Assembly: GCF_905171775.1 (NCBI RefSeq)
Contig: NC_053494.1
Location: 51,538,749 to 51,602,748 of the forward strand
DNA from: Rana temporaria
Taxonomy: Eukaryota; Chordata; Amphibia; Anura; Ranidae
Reading direction: 5' to 3'
DNA length: 64,000 nt
Shown: positions 10,857 through 22,131 of the stretch, piece after piece
Numbering within the stretch: the stretch's first letter is position 1
Layout of the letters: every line of letters begins with the position of its first letter
Made by a program: the position numbers and the translations under genes
Notes under the pieces: generated by a model
Database searches by the model: none
The model's input: only the letters and a program-made list of their open reading frames with translations
What the model was told of the DNA's origin: nothing

Positions 10857-11594
10857 ACCATCTATGCACTTTTGGTCGCATTATTAGTGTGTTTTATAGA
10901 TTATGCGCAAGAATTCACTTTAATTTACTTATTGCTGTGTATTGTAAACGCTGCTAGTTGTTGCTGCATTTTCATCACTGTTCATTTTGGAAGACTTTTA
11001 TTCACTGTTAAGTAGCGCAAAAGACATTAATTATCATTTTCTCAACTTTATTGGTGCATAAAGTTACTGTATATCAGGGCTCAAAATTTCAAGTCCTGGG
11101 CTACTAGCCAGGCCTCATGGGTTACTCGCCACCAGTTGGTCCCACCCAGCTCGCCCCTAATCCCGCTCTCATAAAATTGCACTCAAATGTATTATGCAGT
11201 ATTAAGTTATTAAAATAAATATTAACAACAACTGTATCCATGCCCACCAATGCAGGCTTGTGCCCACCAATGCAGCCTTGTGCCTTGTGCCTAGTGCCCA
11301 TCAATGCAATAACTGTAAAAGAAAAAATCAAGTCCACAACGAAATATGCGCAGCCAGTGTACGCTGTCACTGAGACTAAGAAAATCATACTGTTCTGTAA
11401 CTTTATGTACAAAGTTAAGGCATCCCCCAAGCATTATTTCATCCTTTTAAGACAATCTGTTGAAAATAAATGGCCAATCAGAGCACTTATTGTTCTCCTT
11501 ATGGGGAGTACCTATTTGTCTTCTTGGAACTGCACTCCTGCACATTCTTGTGATTGCACTGACTGGACAGGGCAGATCACAGGTAAAAGGTGAG
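10857..11594. other. Intergenic, no gene seen
   Basis: AT-rich sequence with a short tandem of TGCCCACCAATGCAGCCTTG near 11240-11290. Open frames of 102-117 residues on both strands (11122-11593) have no recognisable domain and cross this repeat. Confidence 0.45.
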
Positions 11595-12165
11595 AAATTA
11601 TGAAAGTTCTGTCTCTGAGTGGTCTCTGAGTGTTTCCGAGTGTTCCCGACACCCACCACCTCTGGCCAAGTGCAGGACTGCATACACTAGCAGTGACACT
11701 GGAACAAATTATCTGAGTTCCCAGTGATTCCTATGGGGAAAGTCTCTTTGATCAGGGCTGGTACAAGGATTTTTTACACCCCCGGCGAAACCTTATTTTG
11801 CCGCCCCAATGGCTCCACCCTTGACTCCACCCCCTTTGCTCTGCCCATGGGACAGGAGGCGGAGCTACACAGGAAGCATCGGCTCTATTTCCTCTAGCTC
11901 TGGCTCCAATGCTGCTCTGTGCCTCTAATTACACTACCAGTCGGACGGAGCAGCTGCCTAAGACTGAGTTAGTTACATGCAGCAGCCTGCAGAGTATGCA
12001 GAGGCGGAGGGAAACCAGCGGCAGGGCGCCCCTAGGCAGCAGTGCGCCCTAGACGACTGCCTAGTTTGCCTAGTGGTAGCACCGGCCCTGGCTTTGATAG
12101 ATGAGTGCTTTGGATTACAAGCATTCTTCTGGAACAGGTTATGCTCGTAATCCGAGGTATTACTG
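11595..12165. mobile_element. TA-type (mariner-like) element, left-truncated, split by a hAT element
   Basis: The right end TCCGAGGTATTACTG lies before TA at 12166-12167. The left part (CACCTCTGGCCAAGTGCAGG, GCATACACTAGCAGTGACAC) is the reverse complement of the interior of the copy at 5377-5756. A hAT element (11753-12090) sits inside. Confidence 0.65.
11753..12090. mobile_element. hAT-type miniature element nested in a mariner-like element
   Basis: The ends CAGGGCTGGTACAAGG and GCACCGGCCCTG are inverted. The flanks TCTTTGAT (11745-11752) and GCTTTGAT (12091-12098) agree at 7 of 8 positions. A reversed relative lies at about 27939-28318. Confidence 0.8.
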
Positions 12166-12264
12166 TACTGTATTATAATTCCTCATCTGTGATGTGAGAA
12201 ATAATGTCCTTGACAATGCTCTGTAATTCATCTCTTTCAGCACTGTAAATCCTATTTAAGTTAA

Positions 12265-13142
12265 CCACTTCATTACTGGGCACTTAAACCCCCTTCGTGC
12301 CCAGACCAATTTTCAGGTTTCAGCGCTGACGCATTTTGAATGACAATTGCGCGGTCATACAACGCTGTACCAAAATTATATTTTTATAATTTTTTTCCCA
12401 CAAATAGAGCTTTTTTTTGGTGGTATTTGATCACCTCTGCGATTTTAATTTTTTGCTCTTTTTTGCGCTATAAACATGAAAAAAAACACAATATTTTTTA
12501 CTTTTTGTTATAATAATATCCCAATTTTTTTTAAAAAAAATAAAAATTTCCCTCGGTTTAGGCCGATACGTGTTCTTCTACATATTTTTGTTAAAAAAAA
12601 ATCACAATAAGCGTTTATTGATTGGTTTGCACAAAAGTTATAGCGCCTACAAAATAGGGGATAGATTTATGATTTTTTTTACTAGTAATTTTTTGTCAGG
12701 CCTGTGATATTGCGGCAGACGTATTGGACACTTTTGAAACAATTTTGGGACCATTCACATTTATACAGCGATCAGTGCTATAAAAATGCACTAATTACTG
12801 TATAAATGTGACTGGCAGTGAAGGGGTTAACACTAGGAGGTGAGGAAGGGGTTAAATGTATTCCCTGGGTGTGTTCTTACTGTGTGGGGGGAGGGGGGGT
12901 GACTGGGGGAGGTGACCGATGCTGTGTCCCTATGTAAAGGGACACAGATTGGTCTCCTCTCTCCCTGACAGCACGTGGAGCTCTGTGTTTACACACAGAG
13001 CTCCACGTCCCTGCTGTCACCGACGATCGCGGGTGTCCGGCGCGCACGGGGAATGACAACAAAAGGACGTCCAAAGACGTCCACTTGGCACTTGAGAGCC
13101 GCGCTGTGGACGTCTTTCATCCATTGCGCGGATCCCAAGTGG
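12265..13142. mobile_element. CCACTT/TTAA-family element, complete
   Basis: Bounded by TTAA at 12261-12264 and 13143-13146, with inverted ends CCACTTCATTACTGGG and CCCAAGTGG. Length 878 bp, noncoding. The TTAA duplication and CC... ends fit piggyBac-type transposition, but no transposase is present to confirm it. It shares its right TTAA with the next element. Confidence 0.8.
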
Positions 13143-13146
13143 TTAA

Positions 13147-13628
13147 AGCGGAGGTTCACCCTTTAAAAAAATTTCTGACATCACACAGAGTCGCGCCATC
13201 CTACCGACAGAATGCCAGTGTTTTATTTTTTTTCTCAGCACATACCTCTTAATCCCGATTTTCACCTCACGGCAATCCCGCTGGAGTGGGCGTTCCCAAG
13301 CACTGCCTGTGATTGACAGGCTTCCGAACGGCGCATACTGCGCGTCACAGGTTGCCGACAGAACCCGAATGTCGGTGCGCAGGCGCCGTATAGAGCCGCA
13401 CTGACGTTCGGGTTTTTTCGGCTACCTGTGACGCGCAGTATGCGCCGTTCGGAAGCCTGTCAATCACAGGCAGTGCTTGGGAACGCCCACACCCGCGGGA
13501 TCGCCGTGAGGTGAAAATCGGGATTAAGAGGTATGTGCCGAGAAAAAAAAAAAACCACCGGCATTCTGTCGGTAGGATGGCGCGACTCTGTGTGATGTCA
13601 GAATTTTTTTTGAGGGTGAACCTCCACT
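13147..13628. mobile_element. TTAA-type fold-back element (AGCGGAGGTTCACCC ends)
   Basis: Nearly the whole element is one inverted repeat. The left arm, from AGCGGAGGTTCACCCT, is mirrored by the right arm ending AGGGTGAACCTCCACT, centred near 13390. TTAA lies at 13143-13146 and 13629-13632. The frame at 13345-13638 minus is part of the arm. Confidence 0.85.
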
Positions 13629-13632
13629 TTAA

Positions 13633-14339
13633 GTTCATGCTATTTTATGGGTTTATTTTTGTATTATTGACAATTGAACCCTTGTAAAAAAAGACTTGTT
13701 ACCTTTCCTGGTGGGTGGTGAGTCTAAATTTTTATTTCCAACAGCTACAGCCCCTGGCAGAATCTTAAGCATCTCATACCATATACACTGGTTGGTTTGG
13801 TCGACTGTGTACCTTGCCACATGCTGTAGTTTCATCTGCTAGATAATTTGGAGATCCCTGTGCTAGAACATACATCACTACAGGATACAGTAAAGAGGAA
13901 GAAATCTTCCAGAAGAACCACGGTGCACACCACAAAATACTGTATTCCATGTAAGCATTCTTCAGTCATCAAAGCTCAATCCATTATTCTGTAATTTAAT
14001 TAAAATTCTTGCAAACAAAGGAAGTGGTACATTTTCTCAATTAGTCTGATTAGTCTGATTAATATTTAGCTTGTATTATTGACCAATCACTTGTAATGGA
14101 ACCTTGTAATGAGAGATTACATAGGCTTCATTTTTGTATTTTCCTTTTGAAAACCAGTCTCTTGTATGTTATATGTATAAGTTTCAATATGTTTTATTTA
14201 TTTTTTTAAATCAGGTTTTATTTTTGAATTTTTCTTTTTCCTTTTACATAACATATACAAATAAGCAAAAAACAAAAAACAAACAAAAAAAACCCAGAAC
14301 ATGAAATTCCCTTTCCCTTCCTCTCTCTTCCTTTTTTCC
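13633..14339. other. Intergenic, no gene seen
   Basis: AT-rich sequence. An A-rich stretch at about 14205-14300 (GGTTTTATTTTTGAATTTTT, then AAACAAAAAAAACCC) could be the reversed 3' end of a LINE, but I see no target duplication. Confidence 0.35.
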
Positions 14340-15072
14340 TTAGACCCCTTTCACACTCAGGCTCAATTCACATCTAGGCGGACGAAATCGCGGCGTTTTG
14401 TCGCGGCAAATCGCGGTACAAATAGCGCCGTTTTGTACCGCGATTTGCGGCGACAAAACGCCGGTATTGTCCGCCTAGATGTGCCCCAGATTGACCCCCT
14501 CTATGGAGATGCTTCCCATCTCCTAGCCGAACGCCGAAAGACGCCTGAAAAAAAGGTCCGGGACCTTTTTTCAGGCGTCAGGCGTTCGGCATGGAGATGT
14601 GAACCATCTCCATAGAGGGACATGTGTTTCCAGCCCTCTGGCAGCAGCGGCGTAGCGCTACAGGCGTAAAAACGCCTAGATGTGAATGGGGGCTAAAGCG
14701 TTTTTACAGCATTTTAGCATTAAAAATAGAGCTATTTAAACGCTCATAAAACGCTCTCCATGCATCTCAATGGACCCTTTCACACTGAGCCCTGCAAGCA
14801 GCATCTTTGGAGCAGCTTTTGGGTGCTGAAAAAAACTCTCCAAAAACGCCCCTCTCCATTGAAATGAATTGAAAGCGCTGTAAAAACGCCTTACCCTTTC
14901 ACACTGAGGCACTGCAAAAACGCCCTAAAACATTAGGGTCTTAGCAGTGCTTTACCAGCACATTGGGATTGCAGATGAGGCTTCACTCGAATAACGATCG
15001 AATAATGATCGAATAACGCTTGAAAAACGCTTAAAAAACGCTCAAAAAATGCCCCAGTGTGAAAGGGGCCTT
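14340..15072. mobile_element. CTTTCACAC-class miniature transposon with a second one inside
   Basis: The outer ends CCCCTTTCACACTCAGGC and CCAGTGTGAAAGGGGCC are inverted. Within the outer element, about 14362-14693 is a fold-back bounded by TTCACATCTAGGCGG and CGCCTAGATGTGAA. The frame at 14301-14615 is produced by this fold-back. Confidence 0.7.
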
Positions 15073-15120
15073 ACTGATGATTAAACTTTAACAACACATT
15101 TATTTAATTATCAAGTATAA

Positions 15121-15492
15121 GGGCCCTTTCACACGGGGCGGATCAGTAATGATCCGCCTCCGTGTGTCCGTAAGCTCAGCGGGGATCGCTCCGTAAATCC
15201 CCGCTGAGCCGTCGACTGACAGGGCGGTCCCCGCACACTGTGCAGGGACCGCCCTGTCTTTTCTCCGCTCTCCCCAATGGGGGATCGGATGAACACGGAC
15301 CGCGTGTCCGTGTTCATCCGATCCGATCCGTCTGCAAAATCGGATGTTTGCGGAGGCGGATGATTACGGGAGTCAGCAGATGTTTATCCGCTGACACCCG
15401 CAATCACGTAGGGACCAATGTATGTCCCTTTTTCATCCGCAAACGGATGGATGAAAAAACGGACATACGGTCCACACGTCTGAAAGGGGCCT
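15121..15492. mobile_element. CTTTCACAC-class fold-back transposon
   Basis: The ends GGGCCCTTTCACACGG and CGTCTGAAAGGGGCC are inverted, with internal palindromes such as GCTCAGCGGGGATCG and its inverse. Noncoding. Relatives are at 36487, 59667 and 62938. Confidence 0.75.
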
Positions 15493-15591
15493 TACGAAAA
15501 TTCCAGAAATATTCCAGGGAGGCCAACACAGTGTGTAAAAATTTAATAAAACAGGCCAACCTGCTATTTCTCTTTATTATGCGTCTAGTCG

Positions 15592-16205
15592 TAGGGCCGA
15601 AACAACTAATCGATTATGAAATTAATCGATTACAATTTTCATAATCGAGTAACATAATAGGGTTAAAAAAACTAAAATTAGCCCTTTATAGTACAAAAAA
15701 GCAAATCACTACTGTAAATATTACTTTCACTGTCCCACAGTAAAAAAATGAACCCCTTACAGTAGCGATTATTTGCTCTTTTTGTACTTATTTTTGTTTT
15801 TTTTAACCCCATTATGTTACTAAACATCTCAGGCCTGGGTCACACCTCTGTTTTTTGGTGCTTTTTGCAGAAACACAATACAGTTCATTTACATGTTTTC
15901 CTATGAGACACGTTCACATCCATGATTTTTTTCAGCTGCTGCGTATTTGGAAGGGCGAGGACTTTTTAACGCAAAACGGTGATATTTTTTTTATTTTTTT
16001 GGTTCAATATACTTCAATAGAGAAGCTGCAGAAAAGCATGTAATGTGTTTTTGCTGCAATTTGTGTTTTGTAATCTGCCCAACAACAAATTGGCCCCAAA
16101 AAATGTAAAAATGCAAATTTCGTTTTTTAAGGCTATTATCCGATTAATTGAAACAATAATCGGCCAACTAATCGATTATGAAAATAATCGTTAGTTGCAG
16201 CCCTA
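15592..16205. mobile_element. hAT-like element with AACTAATCGATTA ends
   Basis: TAGGGCCGAAACAACTAATC at the left and AATCGTTAGTTGCAGCCCTA at the right form inverted ends, with repeated ATTAATCGATTA blocks and mirrored GTACAAAAAGAGCAAAT-type segments inside. The 8-bp flanks do not match clearly, so the class is inferred from the ends. Confidence 0.6.
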
Positions 16206-16294
16206 GTCTGGAGCATGTGAGTGTATATCCATTTTTTTTTTTTTCGAACTTCAAGGATGCAATTTGTTGAACATGTGTATTTGTCAACCATTAC

Positions 16295-17330
16295 GGGGCA
16301 GATCCACAGACGAAGTACGCCGGCGTATCTACTGATACGCCGGCTACTTTCAAATTTCCTGCGTTGTATCGTTGTTTTGAATCCTCAAAACAAGATACGA
16401 TGGCATCTGGGTTAGATCCGACAGGTGTACGTCTTCATACGCCTTCGGATCTAAGATGCAATTCTTCCGCGTCCGCTGGGTGGCGTTCGTGTCGTTTTTT
16501 CCGCGTCGGGTATGCAAATGAGCGATTTACGACGATCCACGAACGTACGCGCGGCCGCCGCATTTTCTAACGTCGTCTGTAGTCGGCTTTTTCCGGCGTA
16601 TAGTTAAAGCTGGTATTTTGCGGCGTATAGCTAGACTTGCCGTGTTAAGTATGGCCGTCGTTCCCGCGTCGAAATTTGAATTTTTTTTTTTTTTTGCGTA
16701 AGTCGTCCGTGAATAGGGATGGATGTAACTCACGTCCTAGCGACGTCATTTAGCGCAATGCACGTCGGGAAATTGGCTGTGACGTCATCGATTGTGTCTC
16801 CCTATAAAGGGGATGACACGATCGATGCAGCCACCACAGTGAAGCACGGGGAAGCCGTGTTTACACGCGGCTCTCCCCGTTCTTCAGCTCCATGGACCGA
16901 TCGCGGGACCGCAGCGGCAATCGGGTCCGCGGGTCCCGCGGTCCCAGAGCTTCGGACCGGGTCGCTGGAGCGTGTTTAAGCAAGTTCTTTCTAAATCACG
17001 CGATAACTCGCGGCAGACCTCCGCAATGTCTCCTGGGAACAATGACAAAAGCTCCCAGGAGACATTGCGGCATCGAGGAAGTGACAGAATACCCGCACAC
17101 TACCCGATGAATCCATATACAGGAATCGGCCAGTAACATAAAGGATTACTAAGGTTCGCCTGCCCCTGACAGTGACTCGAGCTGGGCATCGCCACTTAAT
17201 GAAGGATTGGCTCGGGCGGCTCGGCTGCTCTCGGCTGCTCTAGTCCTGCAAAGGGAACTGCGTTCCTGCTGTGAAAAAAGTGCAGGGACGCCGTTCCCAC
17301 GCGTTCCCGCAGGACTTGGAGCTATGCCAC
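16295..17330. mobile_element. GGCC-family copy c, truncated, fused to a CCACTT/TTAA-family fragment
   Basis: GGGGCAGATCCACAGACG at 16295 starts a family member that stops near 16767. At that point the sequence changes to the block CCTATAAAGGGGATGACACG and GTGTTTACACGCGGCTC of the TTAA family. The junction is a chimera or deletion. The frames at 16719-17110 are not genes. Confidence 0.55.
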
Positions 17331-17535
17331 TATTCCTTTATATTTGCTTCTGAAATATACAAATTCTTAAATTTAGAAATCGGATGAAGGGTTTAGCGCT
17401 GGGAAACACTATTTCATAGATAAATAATGTATTTGGTATTATTTATCTGATCAAAATGGGGGACAATGAGGGGGAAAGGGGGACTTGGTTTCAAAAGAGG
17501 GACAGTCCATCCAAATCAGGGACAGTTGGAAGGAA
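17331..17535. repeat. Repeat fragment shared with 23511-23700
   Basis: GGATGAAGGGTTTAGCGCTG, AAACACT and CAGGGACAGTTGGA match, in order, the block at 23560-23700. A dispersed repeat of unknown class; it ends about 310 bp before the tmem130 start codon. Confidence 0.5.
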
Positions 17536-17847
17536 AGGATTAGGCAGTGTCTGTGTTGTAATGCATTTGTTCTAGATGTACATTTGTCCCAGGGATTGAG
17601 CTGCATGATTCCACCGACTATTCTATAAATCGGAATATTCTGTGTGATTTGTGATGGGAATAAGACATGCAGATACAGTACTTTTTACTGTACTTCTCTG
17701 ATTAGTGGCAGTTCCCTGTGTCGTCCTCTAGATGGCGGTAGGATGCCTTGCTCCATTGTACACATGCTCTGGGAAGGCAAAGGGAACAGCTGTCCTATGA
17801 TAAAGCGTCTTCTCATCTTCCATTCTCTCCCATTGTGTCGGGCTCAT
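17536..17847 (+). promoter_or_regulatory. Presumed tmem130 promoter and 5' UTR region
   Basis: This is the only repeat-poor DNA just upstream of the tmem130 start codon. It includes a TATAAAT at about 17634. No transcription start, CpG-rich island or clear factor site can be read, so the function is assigned by position alone. Confidence 0.3.
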
Positions 17848-17923
17848 ATGGCTCCTGGCATGGATCTGATGGCCCCGGGTCTTTTATTTCTTATTGCTGC
17901 TGCTTTTACCTGCGTATCTGCAA
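17848..17923 (+). CDS. tmem130: tmem130 exon 1 (start codon and signal peptide)
   Basis: Encodes MAPGMDLMAPGLLFLIAAAF followed by TCVSA and one base of the next codon. It is a typical signal peptide: a hydrophobic core LLFLIAAAF, then small residues before the predicted cleavage near VSA. The donor is CAA|GTAAGT at 17924, phase 1, which fits the exon at 32324. In-frame Met codons at 17860 and 17869 are alternative starts; 17848 is chosen as the first Met after which everything is spliced in frame. The open frame extends upstream to 17644, but those codons bear no likeness to the family. Confidence 0.82.
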
Positions 17924-18573
17924 GTAAGTAAATTATTTACTGTATAGCCAATATGTATATATAGGTATATCCAACACAGGCCACACAGCAAATCCTGTGT
18001 GTATTATGTAGACATGACACAGAGGGATCCAGCTGATCACTGTGATCCTATGATAGATATTCTCTATACAATTCTATATACTGTATATCTAATACCTTGC
18101 ATTGTATACCAATCATAGACAAGAGAATTGCTGTTCATTTGTCTGTCCCCAGTTGACCTGCAGTGTCCATTGGCACCTTCAGAATTATAGGAACCAATGA
18201 CAGTTGGGCCTATGGAAGGATCTGAACCTGTTTATATCATGGCGGAGAGAAAAATGTTCTGATCTGCTGCTCTGCACCCTTTTCTGACTTTGAGTTAACC
18301 ACTTGAGCCCCGGAAGGATTTACCCCACGACCAGGCCATTTTTCGCTATAAGGCACTGCGTTGCTTTAACTGACAAGTGCAGTCGTGGGACGCTGTACAC
18401 AAACACATTTTGTGTTCTTTTTTCCCCACAAATAGAGCTTTCTTTTGGTGGTATTTGATCACCTCTGCGGTTTTTATTTTTGCGCCATAAACAAAAAAAG
18501 AGTGACACAAAAAAAAATATATATATTTTTTTACTTTTAACCCTTTCATGACTAAGCCGATTTCTGACATTTG

Positions 18574-19310
18574 GGCCCAGATCCAGGAAGCAGTTACGTC
18601 GGCGTATCTATTGATACGCCGCGTAACTTCTAGGATGCTCCGGCGTATCTTTGTTTTGTATCCACAAAACAAGATACGCCTGAAGCTGGGCTAGATCCGA
18701 CTGACGTATGTCTTAGTACGCCGTCGGATCTAAGGTGCATATTTACGCTGGCCGCTAGGTGGCGCTTCCGTTGATTTCCTGCGTCGAGTATGATGCAAAT
18801 GAGCTAGATACGCCAATCCACAAACGTACGTCCGCCCGGTGCATTTTTTTACGTAAGGCTTTTTTCGGCGTAACGTTACCCCTGCTCTATGAGGCGTATG
18901 AAATGTTAAGTATGGACGTCGGGCCAGCGTAGAATTTTCCGTTGTGTACGTCGTTTGCGTAAAACGTTCGCGAATAGGGCTTTGCATAAATTACATTCAC
19001 GTCAAAAGCATTGACTATTTGCAACGTGATTTCGAGCATGCGAACTGGGATACCCCCCACGGACGGCGCATGCGTCGTTAAAAAAAAACGTCATTTACGT
19101 GTGGTCAAGTTGCATTAACATAAAACACGCCCACATCTTATCCATTTGAATTGCGCGCCCTTACGCCGACACAGTTACACTACGCCGCCGTAACTTGCGG
19201 CGCAAATTCTTTGTGGATACGGAAAATACGCTGTAAGTTACGGCGGCGTAGTGTATCTGAGCTACGCTACGCTGGACTTAGAGATGCGCCGAGGTACGTG
19301 GATCTGGGCC
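18574..19310. mobile_element. GGCC-family miniature transposon, copy d
   Basis: The ends GGCCCAGATCC and GGATCTGGGCC are perfect inverted repeats. The flanks TTG (18571-18573) and TTG (19311-19313) are a 3-bp target duplication. Length 737 bp. Noncoding; the 120-residue frame at 19151-19513 crosses the right end and is spurious. Confidence 0.85.
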
Positions 19311-19903
19311 TTGGTGTTTACAAGTTAAAATCCATATTTTTTGATAGAAAATTACTTAGAACCCCCAAACATTATATATATATTTTAGCAGAGAATCTGG
19401 AGAATAAAATGGCGATTGTTGCAATATTTTATGTCACAAGGTATTTGTGCAGCTGTGTTTTAAACGCAACTTTTTTGGAAAAATTTACTTTCATGAATTT
19501 TAAAAAAATTTAAAAGTAAAGTTAGCCCAATTTGTGTATATAATGTAAAAGATGATGTTACGCCGAGTAAATAGATACCAAACACGTCATGCTTTAGAAT
19601 TGCACGCAATTGTGGAATGGCGACAAACTACGGTACCTAAAAATCTCCATAGGAGACGCTTACATTTTTTTTTACGGTTACCAGGTTACAGAGTTACAGA
19701 GGAGGTCTACGGCTAGAATTATCGCTCTCGCTCTGCTGATAGTGGCGATACCTCACATGTGTAATTTGAACACCGTTTACATATGCGGGCGCGACTTCCG
19801 TATGCGTTTTCTTTGCTGCGCAAGCTCGCAGGGACAGGGGCGCTTTAAAAAAAAATATTTCTTATTGATTTTTATAATATAAAATTGTGTTTCTAAAAAA
19901 AAA

Positions 19904-19995
19904 GGAATGTAAATGTCACAAGAAATGTAAACATCCCTTGTGACAGTTATTACTGTCACAAGGGATGTTTACATTCCTTGTGACATTTACATTCC
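19904..19995. repeat. Near-perfect 92-bp palindrome
   Basis: GGAATGTAAATGTCACAAG at the left is mirrored by CTTGTGACATTTACATTCC at the right. A second, inner pair (AACATCCCTTGTGACAG and CTGTCACAAGGGATGTT) makes almost the whole stretch fold on itself. It lies within the nest at 18295-21705. Confidence 0.9.
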
Positions 19996-20605
19996 TGGTG
20001 ACAGGTATTCTTTATGGAGGGATCGGGGGTCTCCTTTGCACTTCAAAGTATTCAGATTGCCGAAAAACAACGATTCTGAATACTGTGTATTTTTTTTAAT
20101 TCGGCGCCATTGGCAGCCGAGTAACCCGGAAGTGACGTCATGATGTCGCTTCCGTGTTTACATTGAAGAGACTGAATAAAAGCCATTCGCAGCTTCGATT
20201 TAGTCCCTCTCTAAGCGCCTGAGGTGGCACATCGTGGATCGGGTCTCCCGGTGGGACGGGAGGCCCGGTAAGAGCGGCGGGAGGGGGGGTGTCCCCTCCC
20301 GCTCCTCCGGGATAACAACCGAGCGGCTTTTAGCTGCATCAGTTGTTATCACCGGAAAGCAGATCGCCTGCTCTAAAAAATACCGGGATGATGCCTGCAG
20401 CTGCCATTTTTATTATAATTTTTTTTTGTACTAGTAATGGTGGCAAGCAGCGTTTTTTTTTGCAGGACTGCGACATTGTGGCGGCCAGATCGGACACTTT
20501 TGACACTTCTTTGGGAGCATTAACATTTGTACAGCGATCAAAGCTAAAAATAGCCACTGATTACTGTATAAATGTCACTGTCAGGGAAGGAGTTAACACT
20601 AGGGG

Positions 20606-21347
20606 CAGGGCCGGATTTGCTCTCCCTGCCGCCCCGAGGCCAGGTTCCGCAATGCACCCCCTCCCTGCCAACCAACCCCCCCCCCAAATCAACGGAGAAT
20701 GGTAACCAGGGCGACACGGTTAGTTCAAATATTTTATTTTATTTTTTTTTTTACTTTTTTTATTACTTTTTTTATTTGTAGCTTGTCGTTTACTTTTTAT
20801 TGTATACTTTTCTTTTTTTTAATTATTATTATTTTTCTTATTCTTTACTTTTTAATTTCTTTTTAATTTTATTAATTTAATTATTATTTCTTTTTTTTTT
20901 TCCACCTAACTTTATTGCTATCACACAGGAGAAAACAATTACCTGTGTGATAGCAATTGGAGGTGACAGGTTCTCTTTATTGACCCTGCCACCTCCATAA
21001 CAGGAGTCCTAGCACTGCGCTAGAACTCCTGTCACAGCTGAGATGGGAAGAGCACAGCTCACCCCTCTCACTGTGTACATCGGGGGGAGGGACAGGAGAC
21101 AGACTCGGCAGCTAGGGGGAGAACGGAGCGAGAGGTATGTGGACGCCGGCAGCACACATTTTACAAGTGATTTCAGCGACATCGCCACAATCACTTGTTA
21201 ACGAGCGAGTGGATTCCCCCACACTACATTTAGTCCTGCTAGAAAGCAACTTACCGCCCTTAACTGTATGTTCCGGCCGTCGGGGGACTCCATGCCGCTG
21301 CCGCCCCGAGGCCTGGCCTCGGTGGCCTTGTGGGAAATCCGGGCCTG
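20606..21347. mobile_element. hAT-type nonautonomous transposon, copy 2
   Basis: The ends CAGGGCCGGATTTGCTC and GGAAATCCGGGCCTG are inverted, with a perfect 8-bp duplication ACTAGGGG at 20598-20605 and 21348-21355. It holds T-rich low-complexity DNA at about 20730-20900 and a hairpin around 20910-20965. It interrupts the TTAA-family element, whose sequence resumes with GGGGATCAAGAGGTTAAG. Confidence 0.92.
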
Positions 21348-21710
21348 ACTAGGGGGGGATCAAGAGGTTAAGTGTTCCCTAGGTGTGTTCTAACTGTGGG
21401 GGGAGTGGACTGACAGGGAGTAGAGAGAGATCGCTGTTTCTGATTACTAGGAACAGCAGATCTCTCTTTTCTTCCCTGACAGAACACGGATCTTTCTGTT
21501 TACAATGACAGATCCCCGTTCTGGCTCTCTGAGGAGCAATCGCGGTTCGCCTGCCGACATTGCGACTTTCGGCCACGCACATTGGCCCCAGCGCCGCGCG
21601 TGCCCCCTTTAGCTCTTGTAATGGCCGCCGTACACCTATGACGATTCGCGCCGCTGTGGCAACCTGCCGCCATATAATGATGGCTGCTTGTCTGCAAGCA
21701 GTTAATAATA

Positions 21711-22110
21711 AGGCTTCATGCTCACAGGGCTTTACAAAATACAGCTTTACAGGCGTTTGGCGTTTTATTTATGTCTGTAGATCCACCTATATGTTAGCCT
21801 ATGTGTTCACGCGCACAGGCATTTACAAGAATATTAGAAGAGCATTTACAGGCATAAGAAAAAAAAACGCACCACCAGTGTTCAGGAAAGGAGCTGAAGA
21901 GCAAAGAAAAGAAAATGGCAAGCGTGCCTAAACACGTGTAAATGCACCTGATCGCTAGATGCATTCATTCCAATGGCCAGAACTTATTATTTTGACCGAA
22001 TGCAATCCATAAATGTGGATTTAGGCGCATTTGTTAAGCAGCTTTCCTCCTTCCGGGAAAAACTGAGTTCAGGGGAGCTGAGCAAATGCTTAGTGTGCAT
22101 GAGGCCTAAA
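21711..22110. mobile_element. Probable miniature transposon (AGGCTTCATGC ends)
   Basis: AGGCTTCATGCTCACAGGG at the left and GTGTGCATGAGGCCT at the right are imperfect inverted ends. The interior is noncoding, and no target duplication was read with confidence. Confidence 0.5.
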
Positions 22111-22131
22111 GCAGCTCTGTAGTCGATAGAG

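Larger units (their letters stand above)
18295..21705. mobile_element. Nest of transposons inside a CCACTT/TTAA-family element (tmem130 intron 1)
   Basis: The outer element opens at TTAA (18295-18298) with CCACTTGAGCCCCGG and appears to close near TTAA 21702-21705. Inside, at TTAA about 18539, a second element begins CCCTTTCATGACTAAGCC and runs to about 20380. That element is split by the GGCC-family element at 18574-19310. A hAT element (20606-21347) splits the outer one further on. The frames at 18346-20781 are all produced by these repeats. Confidence 0.65.

Noticed and set aside
17644..17847. Upstream extension of the tmem130 first frame
   Set aside because: The frame is open to 17644, but the codons show no signal-peptide or family likeness; the start at 17848 gives a normal signal peptide.
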